A DNA stretch of 64,000 nucleotides from Teredinibacter waterburyi (GCF_001922985.1 NZ_MRUH01000022.1:124001-188000); one strand, 5' to 3'; numbered from the stretch's first letter, positions 38,603 to 47,694 are shown. Program-made: numbers and translations. The notes: generated by a model not told the origin, from the sequence alone.

Positions 38603-39355
38603 TTACATGCTATAGACTAAAGTAACAGCTGTTTGTGTATCGGTACTTTCGATACCTACCGGTACTTCCGAGTTGTTGTTAATGGTGTAAGACGCTTTGA
38701 TAGCAAAAGAGTCTGTTAAGGTTGCGGTAATTGCCGACTCAGCTTTGGTAGCCGTGTTCGAACCAGACTCGGTGGCAATATTACTGGCAACAGTTTGCGT
38801 GAACTTGGCGCTGGGGCTAAATTTATAGACGTATGAAGCGGCCAGCCGAATGATAAAGTTACTGTCAGTTTCACCGGTTAATGTTGATTTGTTAGTGGTG
38901 TAACCGGGACCGACGCTATAGTCTAGGTGAGACTTTTCTGTTTTAAATAGGCGGTCTGAATAACCAACGGCAAGCGTTGATTGGTAGTCGTAACCACTAA
39001 AGCGAGCATCTTCATAGGAGCCAAATATGAACAAGCCGCGATGTTCTTCATCCAATTTGTAATCGGCCTGAGCCGAAACGAAGTACTTTTGAGCCGTGGT
39101 TTGATCGGCGCTTGTAATTACCCCACCATCCACATTTTCGACTTCGTCTTCCTTGTAGAGGCCTTCGAGTACATACTGAGTGCGCCAGCTACTGAGATCT
39201 TGTTTGGCATCAATTTTACCTTTGAAGGCCGTAGACTTAGTGTTGCCGGAGGTCATTAGAGCGCCAACTTCAGCATCCAGTTGAAAGGCTTTTTCTTCTT
39301 CAGAAAATGCATTTAGCGCTAATAACGGTAGTACTAACGAGAGGGCTTTTTTCAT
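38603..39355 (-). CDS. DUF481 family outer membrane protein
   Basis: A 250 aa protein with a signal peptide (MKKALSLVLPLLALNAFSEE) and a beta-barrel pattern (VGALMTSGNTKSTAFKGKID and WRTQYVLEGLYKED at the start, YKFSPSAKFTQTVASN later) ending in a strand with aromatic and hydrophobic terminal residues (AVTLVYSM). This is typical of DUF481 (YdiY-like) salt-induced outer-membrane proteins. Monocistronic; the convergent hairpin at 38534 is just beyond its stop. Confidence 0.88.
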   Translation of the reverse strand: MKKALSLVLPLLALNAFSEEEKAFQLDAEVGALMTSGNTKSTAFKGKIDAKQDLSSWRTQYVLEGLYKEDEVENVDGGVITSADQTTAQKYFVSAQADYKLDEEHRGLFIFGSYEDARFSGYDYQSTLAVGYSDRLFKTEKSHLDYSVGPGYTTNKSTLTGETDSNFIIRLAASYVYKFSPSAKFTQTVASNIATESGSNTATKAESAITATLTDSFAIKASYTINNNSEVPVGIESTDTQTAVTLVYSM

Positions 39356-39593
39356 GGGGAAATCCTTATAACTTCAATAGATTAGTAAAACACGAATACC
39401 CTTTGGCCTAACTAGCATATGCCGCGGGTTTCGTATAATCAGAGAATGGAAATAATGGTGGTAGGAATGTTGCGTCGGCAATTATACCACGCTGATTGGC
39501 GACACAAAAATGTAACAAGCCCACAAATTCGATAAATAATTTCATTTCTATAGCGTTTTATAGAGTGACTAGAGTGAAAAAATCAGGAATTAA

Positions 39594-40301
39594 ATGGAAT
39601 CGACTTACCACTTCCCCGTTATTGGAATCGTTCGCTCATGCTTTAAGGAGAAGTTTGGCATTCCTCGTCAGCCTGGCTTGGCAACTGCGTCAAAGGCAAC
39701 CCTAGAAATTGTTGCGCCGTACAACAATCCCGATGCGTTTCAGGGCTTGGAGTTGGCTTCGCATATTTGGCTGCAGTTTGTTTTTCATCGGAATAATACA
39801 GAGCAATGGCGACCGAAGGTTCGCCCGCCACGTTTGGGGGGGAATAAAAGCATTGGCGTGTTTGCCACTCGGTCGCCGGTACGCCCTAGTCCGATTGGCT
39901 TGTCGGTGGTGAAACTCGAGCGCTTAGAGTTGGGGCCTTCGTTGGTGCGACTGCATTTGTCGGGAATTGATTTGCTCGATGGAACTCCAGTGTTGGATAT
40001 TAAACCCTATGTTCCCTATGTTGATGCGCTGTCGGAAGCGACCAACCAGTTCGCAGAGCAGGAGCCAGCATTACTGCCGGTGATTTTTAGTGACGAGTTA
40101 AAGTTGGCGCTAGAGCAGCGAAGTGATCTGTTACGGCTCATTGAGCAGGTATTACAGCAAGACCCGCGCCCAAAATATCAAGCACTGGATGAGCAGCGAC
40201 GTTACGGTACGCGTTTAGACGATGTAGAGGTTCGCTGGTATTACCAGTTAATAGAGGGGGAACTTTATGTGCGGGTCGATACGGTTGAGCCTGTGGCCTA
40301 G
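39594..40301 (+). CDS. trmO: tRNA (N6-threonylcarbamoyladenosine37-N6)-methyltransferase TrmO
   Basis: TrmO methylates t6A37 in tRNA-Thr using S-adenosylmethionine. The 235 aa protein has the start VIGIVRSCFKEKFGIPRQPG, then HIWLQFVFH, VRPPRLGGNKSIGVFATRSPVRPSPIGLS (split as VRPPRLGGNKSIGVFA and TRSPVRPSPIGLS) and DIKPYVPYVDA, all family hallmarks. It works on the product of the TsaE pathway encoded earlier in the window, though the genes are not linked. Confidence 0.95.
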   Translation: MESTYHFPVIGIVRSCFKEKFGIPRQPGLATASKATLEIVAPYNNPDAFQGLELASHIWLQFVFHRNNTEQWRPKVRPPRLGGNKSIGVFATRSPVRPSPIGLSVVKLERLELGPSLVRLHLSGIDLLDGTPVLDIKPYVPYVDALSEATNQFAEQEPALLPVIFSDELKLALEQRSDLLRLIEQVLQQDPRPKYQALDEQRRYGTRLDDVEVRWYYQLIEGELYVRVDTVEPVA

Positions 40302-40317
40302 GCCCCAGAATGATCGG

Positions 40318-40779
40318 CTAGGGTTTACCTGCTTTGGCTAACCAAGAGTCTAGGGCGTTGGCAAACTTCTGTTTGTCGGCGGCAGAAAGCGGGGGCGGGC
40401 CGCCACTGTGAACACCGCTGCTGCGCATCGTTTCCATGAAGTCGCGAATATTAAGGCGTGCGCGAACATTGTCTTTGGTTAGTGCTTCGCCGCGATGGTT
40501 CAACACTTGCGCGCCTTTTGTTATAACTTCGTCGGCGAGCGGTATATCGTTGGTGATCACCATGTCGCCATCGACCATGCGTTTTACTATTTCATTGTCG
40601 GCAACATCAAAGCCTGCGCCTACTTGTAAAAAGCTTAACGCGGGCTGGTTAGGCAGACGTAAAAACTGATTCGCTACGAATACAGTTTGCACTTGAGTGC
40701 GAGCTGCCGCGCGATAGAGAATTTCTTTAATTGGAACTGGACACGCATCTGCGTCTACCCAAATAGTCATAGGCTTCAA
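40318..40779 (-). CDS. YaiI/YqxD (UPF0178) family protein
   Basis: A 153 aa protein with the start [20 protein letters not shown], the [29 protein letters not shown] segment (split as [14 protein letters not shown] and [15 protein letters not shown]) and [12 protein letters not shown]. These mark UPF0178, a PIN-like nuclease-fold family of unknown role with conserved Asp residues at a likely metal site. Convergent with trmO, 16 bp apart. Confidence 0.92.
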   Translation of the reverse strand: MKPMTIWVDADACPVPIKEILYRAAARTQVQTVFVANQFLRLPNQPALSFLQVGAGFDVADNEIVKRMVDGDMVITNDIPLADEVITKGAQVLNHRGEALTKDNVRARLNIRDFMETMRSSGVHSGGPPPLSAADKQKFANALDSWLAKAGKP

Positions 40780-40827
40780 GTCGATAAGGTTAAGGCTTTG
40801 AAGTATACCACCCTCTATTCGTCGACA

Positions 40828-42345
40828 TTAATTTTTTGCGCTACGTGAGTAAATCCAAAAGCTGATACTAAACGGTTGCAAATCTCGCGATAGTTGGCGC
40901 ATTGCAAAAGGCAGCAGCTTATTCTCCGCATTGTTTTCGAGGTGTTTAATTTTAGGGCGTATACCATTTACATGTAGTTTGCGGGAAGTGAGTTTTTTTG
41001 CGGTTATGACATATTGTTGCTGTAAACCGCCAAGCCCGGAAATGTCGGGCGACTGTTTCTGATCGGTAAGATTGATCATCAGAAGGGTGTAGCGCTCGCC
41101 ATCGGGGTGGCGATGTAGGTAGGCACGAATTCGCCGACTGCTACTTTCCGCGCGATATACTGCGGTGCCCATCAGCCGTTTCCAGAACCAGCTTACCCAG
41201 TAGTCGGGTCGTGGCTTAAGTGTCAGCCGGTCGATCATTCCGTAGTCACCGCCGATCAAACTCTGTCGAATCATAACTTTTTGGCCAATGCGGGCGCCGC
41301 GCCCAAGTTGATCGGCCCACCAAAAACTTGAAGTAAATCGATCGGAAAGACGAGGCTCGCCACCGCATTGCGCCGATCCAGTTTCGCCCGTCCAGAGTTC
41401 AGCATTGGGTTGATATAGATCTCTCCAGTGTTTTAAGCGATCGCTAAAATGTGCGAAATCTTCAAAAGAGCTTGGCGAGAGAAACTTTTTAAGTGTTGCA
41501 GTGCGTGTGCGCAGTGGCGTGCGTGTACTTTGAAATGGGTAATAGTGCCAGTCAACAATGTCGAGCTGAGACTGACTGGTCTGTAAAAACTTTTCGCTTA
41601 AGTTAGAAACTGGCCGCACTGTTTCGCCTAGCTTTGGCCAGAACGCGCTCCCTGGCCCCGCAATTTTTATGCTGGGGTAGTAATGTCGTAATAACTGGGT
41701 GAAGGTGCTGTAGTCGTGCGCTAATTTTACCGCAGAAGGTTGTGATTTTAGGCCATGAAATGCCCAGTAGGCGTTTAGCTCGTTGCCTAGTTCACAAATG
41801 TTAATCGTGTAGTTGTGGTCTTTACTGTACTGCAGCAAGCTTTGAATTTCGGTGCCTTGCCAGTCGCCATGCTGGCGCCGATTAAACAATCCGTATTTTA
41901 CCGTGAAGTAAAACTTTAAATGATTACGTTGGATAAATTTGTGCAAGTTATTCCACATGTCGCGGCTTAAAACCAGCGCATCGGGTTCGCCTTCTGGGTT
42001 GTGAAAATAATGGATCTTATCGGCTTCAGAGCCGCCAACACGCAGGTACGCTGGAGCGAGTGCTTGGGTGAGAATATCTAATCGCTGTTTGGATAAATCT
42101 AGTGCCGGTACGCGCAATGTGCCCAGTCCTCGTCTAACGCCTTTACTTCCCTCCCACCAAAACCCGCCGACGACCACGGAAATATCAATCGAAAAGGATA
42201 GATATTCGGGTGCTGTTTGATTTACTAACTGATCGGTGCTGCAGCGAATAGCGAGGTCTTTAATATTGGTTTTGGTGCGAAGGCCTAGCAGGCGGCGAGC
42301 ACGGTTGCGAAGTGCAATATAGGTTAAGGCGCGCGGAAAGGGCAT
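40828..42345 (-). CDS. GH79 heparanase-like glycoside hydrolase
   Basis: A 505 aa protein strikingly like animal heparanase in its core. YLRVGGSEADKIHY, NICELGNELNAYW with acid/base Glu189, DIVDWHYYP, and ELWTGETGSAQCGG with nucleophile Glu321 match the GH79 pattern; the stretch to PDYWVSWFWKRLMGT also follows heparanase order. A C-terminal beta domain (about 400-500) completes the protein. GH79 enzymes release or cleave at glucuronic acid in glycosaminoglycans or arabinogalactans; which substrate applies is unknown. The N-terminus (MPFPRALTYIALRNRARRLL) is basic and has no clear signal peptide, unusual for this class. It stands alone, 48 bp from the YaiI-family gene. Confidence 0.85.
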   Translation of the reverse strand: MPFPRALTYIALRNRARRLLGLRTKTNIKDLAIRCSTDQLVNQTAPEYLSFSIDISVVVGGFWWEGSKGVRRGLGTLRVPALDLSKQRLDILTQALAPAYLRVGGSEADKIHYFHNPEGEPDALVLSRDMWNNLHKFIQRNHLKFYFTVKYGLFNRRQHGDWQGTEIQSLLQYSKDHNYTINICELGNELNAYWAFHGLKSQPSAVKLAHDYSTFTQLLRHYYPSIKIAGPGSAFWPKLGETVRPVSNLSEKFLQTSQSQLDIVDWHYYPFQSTRTPLRTRTATLKKFLSPSSFEDFAHFSDRLKHWRDLYQPNAELWTGETGSAQCGGEPRLSDRFTSSFWWADQLGRGARIGQKVMIRQSLIGGDYGMIDRLTLKPRPDYWVSWFWKRLMGTAVYRAESSSRRIRAYLHRHPDGERYTLLMINLTDQKQSPDISGLGGLQQQYVITAKKLTSRKLHVNGIRPKIKHLENNAENKLLPFAMRQLSRDLQPFSISFWIYSRSAKN

Positions 42346-42515
42346 GAAGTCTTATCTAGCTGGCGGGGTCCAGTTAACGAAAGGTGCGGCGAAAACAACG
42401 GCAAGTACAGTCCTCGAGTTAAATTTAACGGCGGTACTGATAGGCCATTGTAACCTTGTTGGGTGACGAATTTATGACAGTGGCTGAATGTTGATTGCGC
42501 ACTGCTTCTGATTAC

Positions 42516-42530
42516 GCTTACTGAGTAAGC
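42516..42530. repeat. 15-bp perfect palindrome
   Basis: GCTTACT, one G, AGTAAGC. It lies in the 235-bp gap between the GH79 gene start and the stop of the next minus-strand gene, so it may be an operator for GH79 expression (about 170 bp upstream) or a small terminator for the upstream gene. Confidence 0.4.
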
Positions 42531-42580
42531 ATTGCGATGCGGGTTAATTTTTACGGTAGAGGTGCCGACCTTAGTCTTAT

Positions 42581-42901
42581 CTAGCCATTATGTATTTTCT
42601 GAAATTTTTTGGTGACGATGACCATAATAATCACGCTGAGACGTTCCGCTATATCGTTGATCGCATCACTGTGCTCAAGTTCGGCGCGCACTAATTTCTG
42701 TACTTCTTGATAGGGCGTGTCGGATTCGGCACTGAGCTTGGGAATGGTTTGAATAATTGTGCGGATTAATTGGTTGTAGTCGCCGCCGCCGTTCTTTAGT
42801 AGAATTTTTTGCGCGTGGCGTTCGAGTTCTTTAACCTTTAAGTGTGCAAGCTGAGGCGCTAGCTTTGCTTCGGGCAGTGTTAGAATGTCCTGCGTTTTCA
42901 T
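42581..42901 (-). CDS. Hypothetical helical protein
   Basis: A 106 aa protein I do not recognise. It is mostly alpha-helical and charged (LAHLKVKELERHAQKILLK, YNQLIRTIIQTIPKLS, EVQKLVRAELEHSDAINDIA), with a short hydrophobic stretch (LSVIIMVIVTKKF) near the end. No signal peptide. I choose ATG 42901; an in-frame ATG at 42946 abuts the divergent gene and leaves no room for its promoter. It is divergent from the thioredoxin-fold gene. Confidence 0.65.
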   Translation of the reverse strand: MKTQDILTLPEAKLAPQLAHLKVKELERHAQKILLKNGGGDYNQLIRTIIQTIPKLSAESDTPYQEVQKLVRAELEHSDAINDIAERLSVIIMVIVTKKFQKIHNG

Positions 42902-42946
42902 ATATGTATACAACTTGTCGAGTCTATAACTCAGTAGAGGCACCAA

Positions 42947-43543
42947 ATGGCACTTACCGAATCAACGATGATGGAGCTGCACAGTGCTGCGCCGGATTTT
43001 TCTTTACCCGCAACCTCTGGCAAAACCTTGAGTTTGGCGGATTTTAGCAAGTATGACGCACTGGTGGTGCTCTTTATTTGTAATCATTGCCCTTATGTAA
43101 TCCATATTGCCCCAGCCTTGGCTGAGTTGGCTTGCGACTATATGGAAAAAAACATCGGCTTCGTTGCTATTAATAGTAATGATACCGACGCATATCCCGC
43201 CGACAGTTTTGAATTGATGAAAGCAGAGCAGGCCTTGCGCGGTTACCCCTTCCCCTATCTATACGATGAGACCCAAGCGGTGGCTAAGGCCTATGGCGCA
43301 GCTTGTACGCCAGACCTATACGTCTTTGATGGCGCGCGAAAATTAGCTTACCGCGGTCAGTTTGATGACACCCGTCCGCATCGTATCTCCTCTGGCAACT
43401 ATGACTCAGGCAAAGCTCCAGCAAATGGTGACAGCTTGAAAATTGTTTTAGATCAGCTGTTGAACGGAGAGCAACCACCGGCTAAGCAATACCCTTCTAT
43501 AGGTTGCAATATCAAATGGCGGCCAGGTAACGAACCCTCCTAG
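42947..43543 (+). CDS. Thioredoxin-fold (peroxiredoxin/TlpA-like) protein
   Basis: A 198 aa protein of the AhpC-TSA/redoxin type. After APDFSLPATSGKTLSLADF comes LVVLFICNHCPYVIHIAP, with a CxxC motif (CNHC), and then FVAINSNDTDAYPADSFELM and PDLYVFDGARKLAYRGQFDD. No signal peptide, so it is likely cytoplasmic, unlike true TlpA. Role probably thiol-disulfide exchange or peroxide reduction; substrate not known. An ATG 21 bp inside is an alternative start. Confidence 0.88.
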   Translation: MALTESTMMELHSAAPDFSLPATSGKTLSLADFSKYDALVVLFICNHCPYVIHIAPALAELACDYMEKNIGFVAINSNDTDAYPADSFELMKAEQALRGYPFPYLYDETQAVAKAYGAACTPDLYVFDGARKLAYRGQFDDTRPHRISSGNYDSGKAPANGDSLKIVLDQLLNGEQPPAKQYPSIGCNIKWRPGNEPS

Positions 43544-43619
43544 GTGAGTGGGTTCGGTGGAGCTTCTTGCTGGATCGTTTTCGCGGAGTTGTTGGTAAAG
43601 CGCTATAGCTTAGCGGGTG

Positions 43620-43964
43620 TTAGGAGTTTAGAGGCGCTAGCGGTTCCGGTTCTTGGGTTTTGTAAGGTTCCAGTTCGGTTCCAGCCAAGCGGCTGCCGCG
43701 AAACGTTACCCTGCCTTTGTAGCGCCTGTCGCCGACGCTGGAGAACTCGAATCTATAGCTCCGCTCTACCGCAAAGAGTGACTGGCTAGAGCGAACTACT
43801 CGAAGGCGTTGCAAAATAACACTTTGGTCTAGCAGTACCACACCGGCTCGTTCAGTCGCTTGTCGGGCGACGATATAGGCGCGTGAACCAATGTTGAGAT
43901 GCTGCCAAATAATACCGATAAAAGTGGCCATGGCCACCCAGCTCATTACGTCCGTTAACTGCAT
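43620..43964 (-). CDS. DUF3301 family membrane-anchored protein
   Basis: A 114 aa protein with an N-terminal hydrophobic helix (VMSWVAMATFIGIIWQHL) and then ARQATERAGVVLLDQSVILQRLRVVRSSQ (split as ARQATERAGVVLLDQSV and ILQRLRVVRSSQ) and RSYRFEFSSVGDRRYKGRV, which match DUF3301, a small inner-membrane family of unknown function found in many gammaproteobacteria. A Pro-rich tail ends it. It is divergent from rhlE across 272 bp. Confidence 0.82.
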   Translation of the reverse strand: MQLTDVMSWVAMATFIGIIWQHLNIGSRAYIVARQATERAGVVLLDQSVILQRLRVVRSSQSLFAVERSYRFEFSSVGDRRYKGRVTFRGSRLAGTELEPYKTQEPEPLAPLNS

Positions 43965-44236
43965 TTATATACCTGTAAGTTACTTGGTGCGCGCTTTGCC
44001 ATACATAGTTAGGTTTTGCCCTGTGGCTTGGCTGGAGGCGTGGAGGTTCATGATCGCGGCCTGCCTGCTGATTTGCAAACGCCAATTTCATCAATTGCGT
44101 AAACATTCACCAGAAAATCGGGTAATTGGGCCTACCTTGCTGTACACTTGCGCCTCCCCAGCGCCGGCTATGGTGACTGGCATACCTGCACCACAGCGTT
44201 AGTGCGAAAAGCGATACCCACCCCAAGAGATACCCT

Positions 44237-45613
44237 ATGAGTTTTACCTCCCTCGGCTTGTCAGAGCCGATTCTTAAGGCCGTTGCCGAAGAAGGCTATG
44301 AAACCCCGTCACCGGTTCAGGCTAAGGCCATTCCGGCTGTACTGGAAGGCCGAGATGTTATGGCCGCTGCGCAAACTGGCACCGGCAAAACTGCGGGCTT
44401 TACCCTGCCGATATTAGAGCGCTTGAGCCACGGCGCACCAGCGAAGCCGAATCAGGTTCGCGCTCTAATTCTTACGCCAACTCGTGAGTTGGCTGCCCAG
44501 GTAGGCGAAAGTGTTCGTACTTACGGCAAACATATTCGTTTAAGTTCCACCATTGTTTTTGGTGGTGTGAAAATCAATCCTCAGATGATGCGTTTGCGTC
44601 GTGGTGCCGATATCTTGGTTGCAACACCGGGCCGTCTGTTAGACCTCGCCAATCAAAATGCGGTGAAGTTTGATCAGCTTGAGATACTCGTTCTCGACGA
44701 AGCCGACCGCATGCTCGATATGGGCTTTATTCACGATATCCGCCGAATTATTCAGCGTTTACCCAAAGTGCGCCAAAACCTGCTGTTTTCGGCGACCTTT
44801 TCCGATGATATCCGCAAATTGGCGAAGGGTATTATTAATAACGACCCCATAGAGTTTTCGGTAACGCCTCGCAATACTACTGCGACGACGGTTACTCAGT
44901 GGATATGCCCAGTCGACAAACGCCAGAAAGCGCTCGTGCTGCAACAGTTGATAGAAGAAAATAACTGGCATCAGGTGCTGGTGTTTATGCGCACCAAACA
45001 CGGTGCCAATAAGCTCGCAAGTTTCTTGGAAACCAAGAACATCAAAGCGGCTGCAATTCACGGCAATAAAAGTCAGGGGGCGCGCACTAAGGCTTTGGCA
45101 GATTTTAAAGCTGGAGCTGTACAGGTTTTAGTGGCCACCGATATTGCAGCGCGCGGGCTTGATATTGACCAGCTGCCGCAAGTGGTCAATTTCGAGTTGC
45201 CGAATGTCCCTGAAGATTACGTTCACCGCATTGGTCGTACCGGCCGTGCTGGCGCGACGGGGCAAGCCGTGTCGCTGGTGAGCGCTGATGAATTCAAGCA
45301 GCTATCGGATATTGAGAATTTAATACACAAGCTATTAGAGCGTCGTTTTGTTGATGGTTTCGAGCCGGTTCACGACCTTCCTGCATCACGTTTAAATGCT
45401 CGCCACCGTCCCGAACCCCGCCCGAAGAAGCCTCACTCTGAGCATCGCGATGGGCAGCGTTCAGGTGAAGCGGCTCGCGGCCATAAACCTGCGGGATCAA
45501 AACCTGCTGGCACCGGTCGGCCTACAGGTGCGCGCAACAAGCCTCGCCGTGGCGGCCCAGCAAGTAGCGGCAACCGCACCGGTGATGCTCGGCCAGCACC
45601 GAAAAGCCGTTAA
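44237..45613 (+). CDS. rhlE: DEAD-box RNA helicase, RhlE type
   Basis: An ATP-dependent RNA helicase of 458 aa. The core has the Q motif ([31 protein letters not shown], as [14 protein letters not shown] then [16 protein letters not shown]), [49 protein letters not shown] and [13 protein letters not shown]. The [20 protein letters not shown] arrangement and the basic Gly/Pro/Arg-rich tail (about 390-458) match RhlE, which acts in ribosome assembly and RNA decay. Two hairpins follow the stop. Confidence 0.93.
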   Translation: MSFTSLGLSEPILKAVAEEGYETPSPVQAKAIPAVLEGRDVMAAAQTGTGKTAGFTLPILERLSHGAPAKPNQVRALILTPTRELAAQVGESVRTYGKHIRLSSTIVFGGVKINPQMMRLRRGADILVATPGRLLDLANQNAVKFDQLEILVLDEADRMLDMGFIHDIRRIIQRLPKVRQNLLFSATFSDDIRKLAKGIINNDPIEFSVTPRNTTATTVTQWICPVDKRQKALVLQQLIEENNWHQVLVFMRTKHGANKLASFLETKNIKAAAIHGNKSQGARTKALADFKAGAVQVLVATDIAARGLDIDQLPQVVNFELPNVPEDYVHRIGRTGRAGATGQAVSLVSADEFKQLSDIENLIHKLLERRFVDGFEPVHDLPASRLNARHRPEPRPKKPHSEHRDGQRSGEAARGHKPAGSKPAGTGRPTGARNKPRRGGPASSGNRTGDARPAPKSR

Positions 45614-45635
45614 ATTTTTTATTGTTAGTCACGCG

Positions 45636-45671
45636 TTCAGCTAGGGTTAGTTGTTTGTAACCCTAGCTGAA
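45636..45671 (+). terminator. Hairpin after rhlE
   Basis: TTCAGCTAGGGTTA (45636-45649) and TAACCCTAGCTGAA (45658-45671) form a perfect 14-bp stem with an 8-nt loop, 22 bp after the rhlE stop. The T run afterwards is weak (ATTGTC), so the hairpin may need Rho or act as a 3' stabiliser. Confidence 0.7.
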
Positions 45672-46037
45672 TTGTCATACTTCAGCGTTATTATCACTGC
45701 ATCACAATGGTGCCATGCAGTAAGCTTGCACTAGCTTACGGCGTGGGGTTTTTGGGTTGATGCAAATACTTCTCAGCAACTCCCTTCCTAAACACCTATA
45801 TCGGCGTAAATATCATCAAACTAAGCTTTAAACAGACATAATCCGCTATTTTTTCAAGTTGGCAAATTAATTGCAGAATAGTTTTTGCGAGCTGAAGCTT
45901 TGCCTCTGGCTCAAGTTAGTTTGCTTACTTTTTTGTCCCCGTTTTGGGGTTTACTGCAAGTTGCTATTCGCTAATACAATTGTTTATGCCGTTTGGCATT
46001 TGGGTGTTTTACCCGTTTATTTTACTGAGGATTTTTT
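45672..46037. other. 366-bp intergenic region with a second hairpin
   Basis: No gene longer than the small one at 46038 is seen. A second stem, GTAAGCT (45720-45726) and AGCTTAC (45733-45739), can extend outward to about 45713 and 45746 and is followed by GGTTTTTGGG, a weak terminator. Smaller hairpins (CCCCGTTTTGGGG near 45938 and ATGCCGTTTGGCAT near 45988) precede the small gene. A good GAGG site lies eight bases before its ATG. Confidence 0.45.
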
Positions 46038-46196
46038 ATGAAAGTTGACTTAGCGTTTTATCGTTCGCTCACTGTTTCCTCAACCTTTGCTTTTGCCTTA
46101 ATTATGGCAGCGGCCTATTTGCAGCCGAGTTCTGACAGTGCGTCAGAAAGTGTCGCTTCCGCTTTGGAATCGCCGACCCAGCTTGCCCTTAAATAG
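46038..46196 (+). CDS. Small membrane protein, 52 aa
   Basis: A short frame beginning MKVDLAFYRSLTVSSTFAFA and ending in a Ser/Ala-rich tail (ESPTQLALK). A single hydrophobic segment (about residues 11-27) suggests a signal anchor or single-pass membrane protein. ATG 46038 is preceded by GAGG at 46026-46029 with good spacing. No family is recognised, and the frame is small enough to be chance, but the ribosome-binding site and membrane pattern make it plausible. Confidence 0.4.
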   Translation: MKVDLAFYRSLTVSSTFAFALIMAAAYLQPSSDSASESVASALESPTQLALK

Positions 46197-46289
46197 CCTG
46201 CATTTGGTGACCACTTAAGCGAATCTGTTCGCTGTGATGGATAGGATCCGGCCAACATTTGTTGGTGTATATTGTTCCGCCTTAAGTGG

Positions 46290-47144
46290 TCACTCGTTAT
46301 TTTTCGCGGCTATCATATCAGCGGCTTTAGCCTCTTTGAGCGCTAAATAAAACGAGTCTAGTATTCGCTTAAACGAATTTCGCCACGCAATATTTTGCCC
46401 AGTAATATTGCGCACCATAGCTTTCGGAGGTGCTATCTCCGTTGCATCTTCAATTACGGCAATTAAATCTCCTGTTTGCGAGTGGGCAATTACCGCGCGA
46501 TAGTAGAGTGTGCCTAAATTAGTAAAGGACTCTTCGCCAACCGTTGCGCTGTCCCAACTGCCGTCTTTTGAATGCTGCGGCACGAATTCGGTCATTCTAA
46601 ACTCCACGGCTAGAACATCATCGCCGCCCGTAAAAGTGAGCTGCAAGTCGTCTTTTCTCTTGAATTTCTTTTTAGCAAAATAATCGAAAAAACCGCAAAT
46701 TCTATCCATTTCCTTCCAGCTGGAATCGTTCCAATTTTTTGCCAGATCAGAACTTGTTTTTAACGAGATTTTCAAGCGATCAAAAGTCATTGGAAAGAAT
46801 AAAACTTTATTGAAGTCGGCAAGGCTAAAGTTGCGATTGATAATAAATCGATCAAATTCATCGTTTTCCCAAACATCGAAGTTCGCGGCAACGTAGGCGG
46901 GGGTGTAGGAAATTTTGGTAAGGGAGTTCACCCGCTTGTTAGTCGCGGGGGCAGCAATTGGTTTAGCGGCGAGTTGGCTGGCAGTCGGGTTGGCCGTTTC
47001 GGCGGCTGTTTCTGTCGGATCTGTCGATACAGCGTTTGCACTATTAGCGCCAATGACGGTAATCGCTAGCACACTGATAATTGTGCTTAAAGCCCAACGC
47101 CGCTGGCGCCATGTCATTTTCGAATGCCTACACTGATCGATCAT
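46290..47144 (-). CDS. Hypothetical secreted protein
   Basis: A 284 aa protein with an N-terminal signal peptide or anchor (RRWALSTIISVLAITVIGANSANA), a low-complexity Thr/Ala/Pro-rich stretch (residues about 39-70) and a globular domain with FNKVLFFPMTFDRLKIS and LQLTFTGGDDVLAVEFRMTEF. The pattern is somewhat like DUF3313-type envelope proteins, but the match is weak. The ATG is fixed by GGGAGGTG six bases upstream. It comes 82 bp after the truncated haemoglobin gene on the same strand and may be part of the same group. Confidence 0.7.
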   Translation of the reverse strand: MIDQCRHSKMTWRQRRWALSTIISVLAITVIGANSANAVSTDPTETAAETANPTASQLAAKPIAAPATNKRVNSLTKISYTPAYVAANFDVWENDEFDRFIINRNFSLADFNKVLFFPMTFDRLKISLKTSSDLAKNWNDSSWKEMDRICGFFDYFAKKKFKRKDDLQLTFTGGDDVLAVEFRMTEFVPQHSKDGSWDSATVGEESFTNLGTLYYRAVIAHSQTGDLIAVIEDATEIAPPKAMVRNITGQNIAWRNSFKRILDSFYLALKEAKAADMIAAKNNE

Positions 47145-47226
47145 TGTTACACCTCCCTCGTTCTATAACAGTTTAGGGATGATGCCTTATTGCATTGCTC
47201 ATCTCAACGTCTTATCGGGAGGCTTA

Positions 47227-47694
47227 CTAACGCCGGTAGATGTCTTTGCGCATTGGCGCGAGACGAGCAAGTAGCTTGTTTTGCGCAGTGACTGGCGCAT
47301 CCGCTTTGTTCATAGCGTCTATTAATAGTTCGACAATATGATTGAAATCTGCTTCGTCGATATGCATTCCTGTATGTATATCTTCCATTGAGTCGCCGCT
47401 ATATTTACAGGGGCCGTCACTTACTTCGCAAAGATGTTCCGTTAAGAGTGTGCGGAACCGACTTAATTTCGCATCGGCAAAAAAGTGAAATACTTTCTTA
47501 TCGTTACCTATATTCTGAATAAGCTCTTCGACAATACGGTCTAAGCCTTGCTCGCCACCTAATTGCTGATAAAGGCTTGGCTTTGACGCCGAGCTGACGC
47601 AAGCGCTAAGGCTAAGGGTTAACAGCAGAGCCAAAAAAAACTGGCAGACAAACCTGGCATCAAGCTGCAGAGGTGAGTTAGGCGAGAAGATCAT
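47227..47694 (-). CDS. Lipoprotein-anchored group 1 truncated haemoglobin
   Basis: A 155 aa protein whose body is a TrHb1: SLYQQLGGEQGLDRIVEELI, FRTLLTEHLCEVSDGPCKYSG and SMEDIHTGMHIDEADFNHIV, with the proximal His at 107, and LLARLAPMRKDIY. Truncated haemoglobins bind O2, NO or CO. Unusually, the N-terminus has a lipoprotein signal (LALLLTLSLSAC) with lipobox LSAC at 29-32; Val follows the Cys, so outer-membrane sorting is expected. It is the last of four tightly packed genes with a cupredoxin-like protein, a GGDEF/EAL protein and a DUF3034 protein, and begins one base after the DUF3034 stop. Confidence 0.88.
   Translation of the reverse strand: MIFSPNSPLQLDARFVCQFFLALLLTLSLSACVSSASKPSLYQQLGGEQGLDRIVEELIQNIGNDKKVFHFFADAKLSRFRTLLTEHLCEVSDGPCKYSGDSMEDIHTGMHIDEADFNHIVELLIDAMNKADAPVTAQNKLLARLAPMRKDIYRR

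Noticed and set aside
43891-44202. 103-codon plus-strand frame
   Set aside because: It is antisense to DUF3301 and lies in the rhlE upstream region; DUF3301 on the minus strand is the supported gene.
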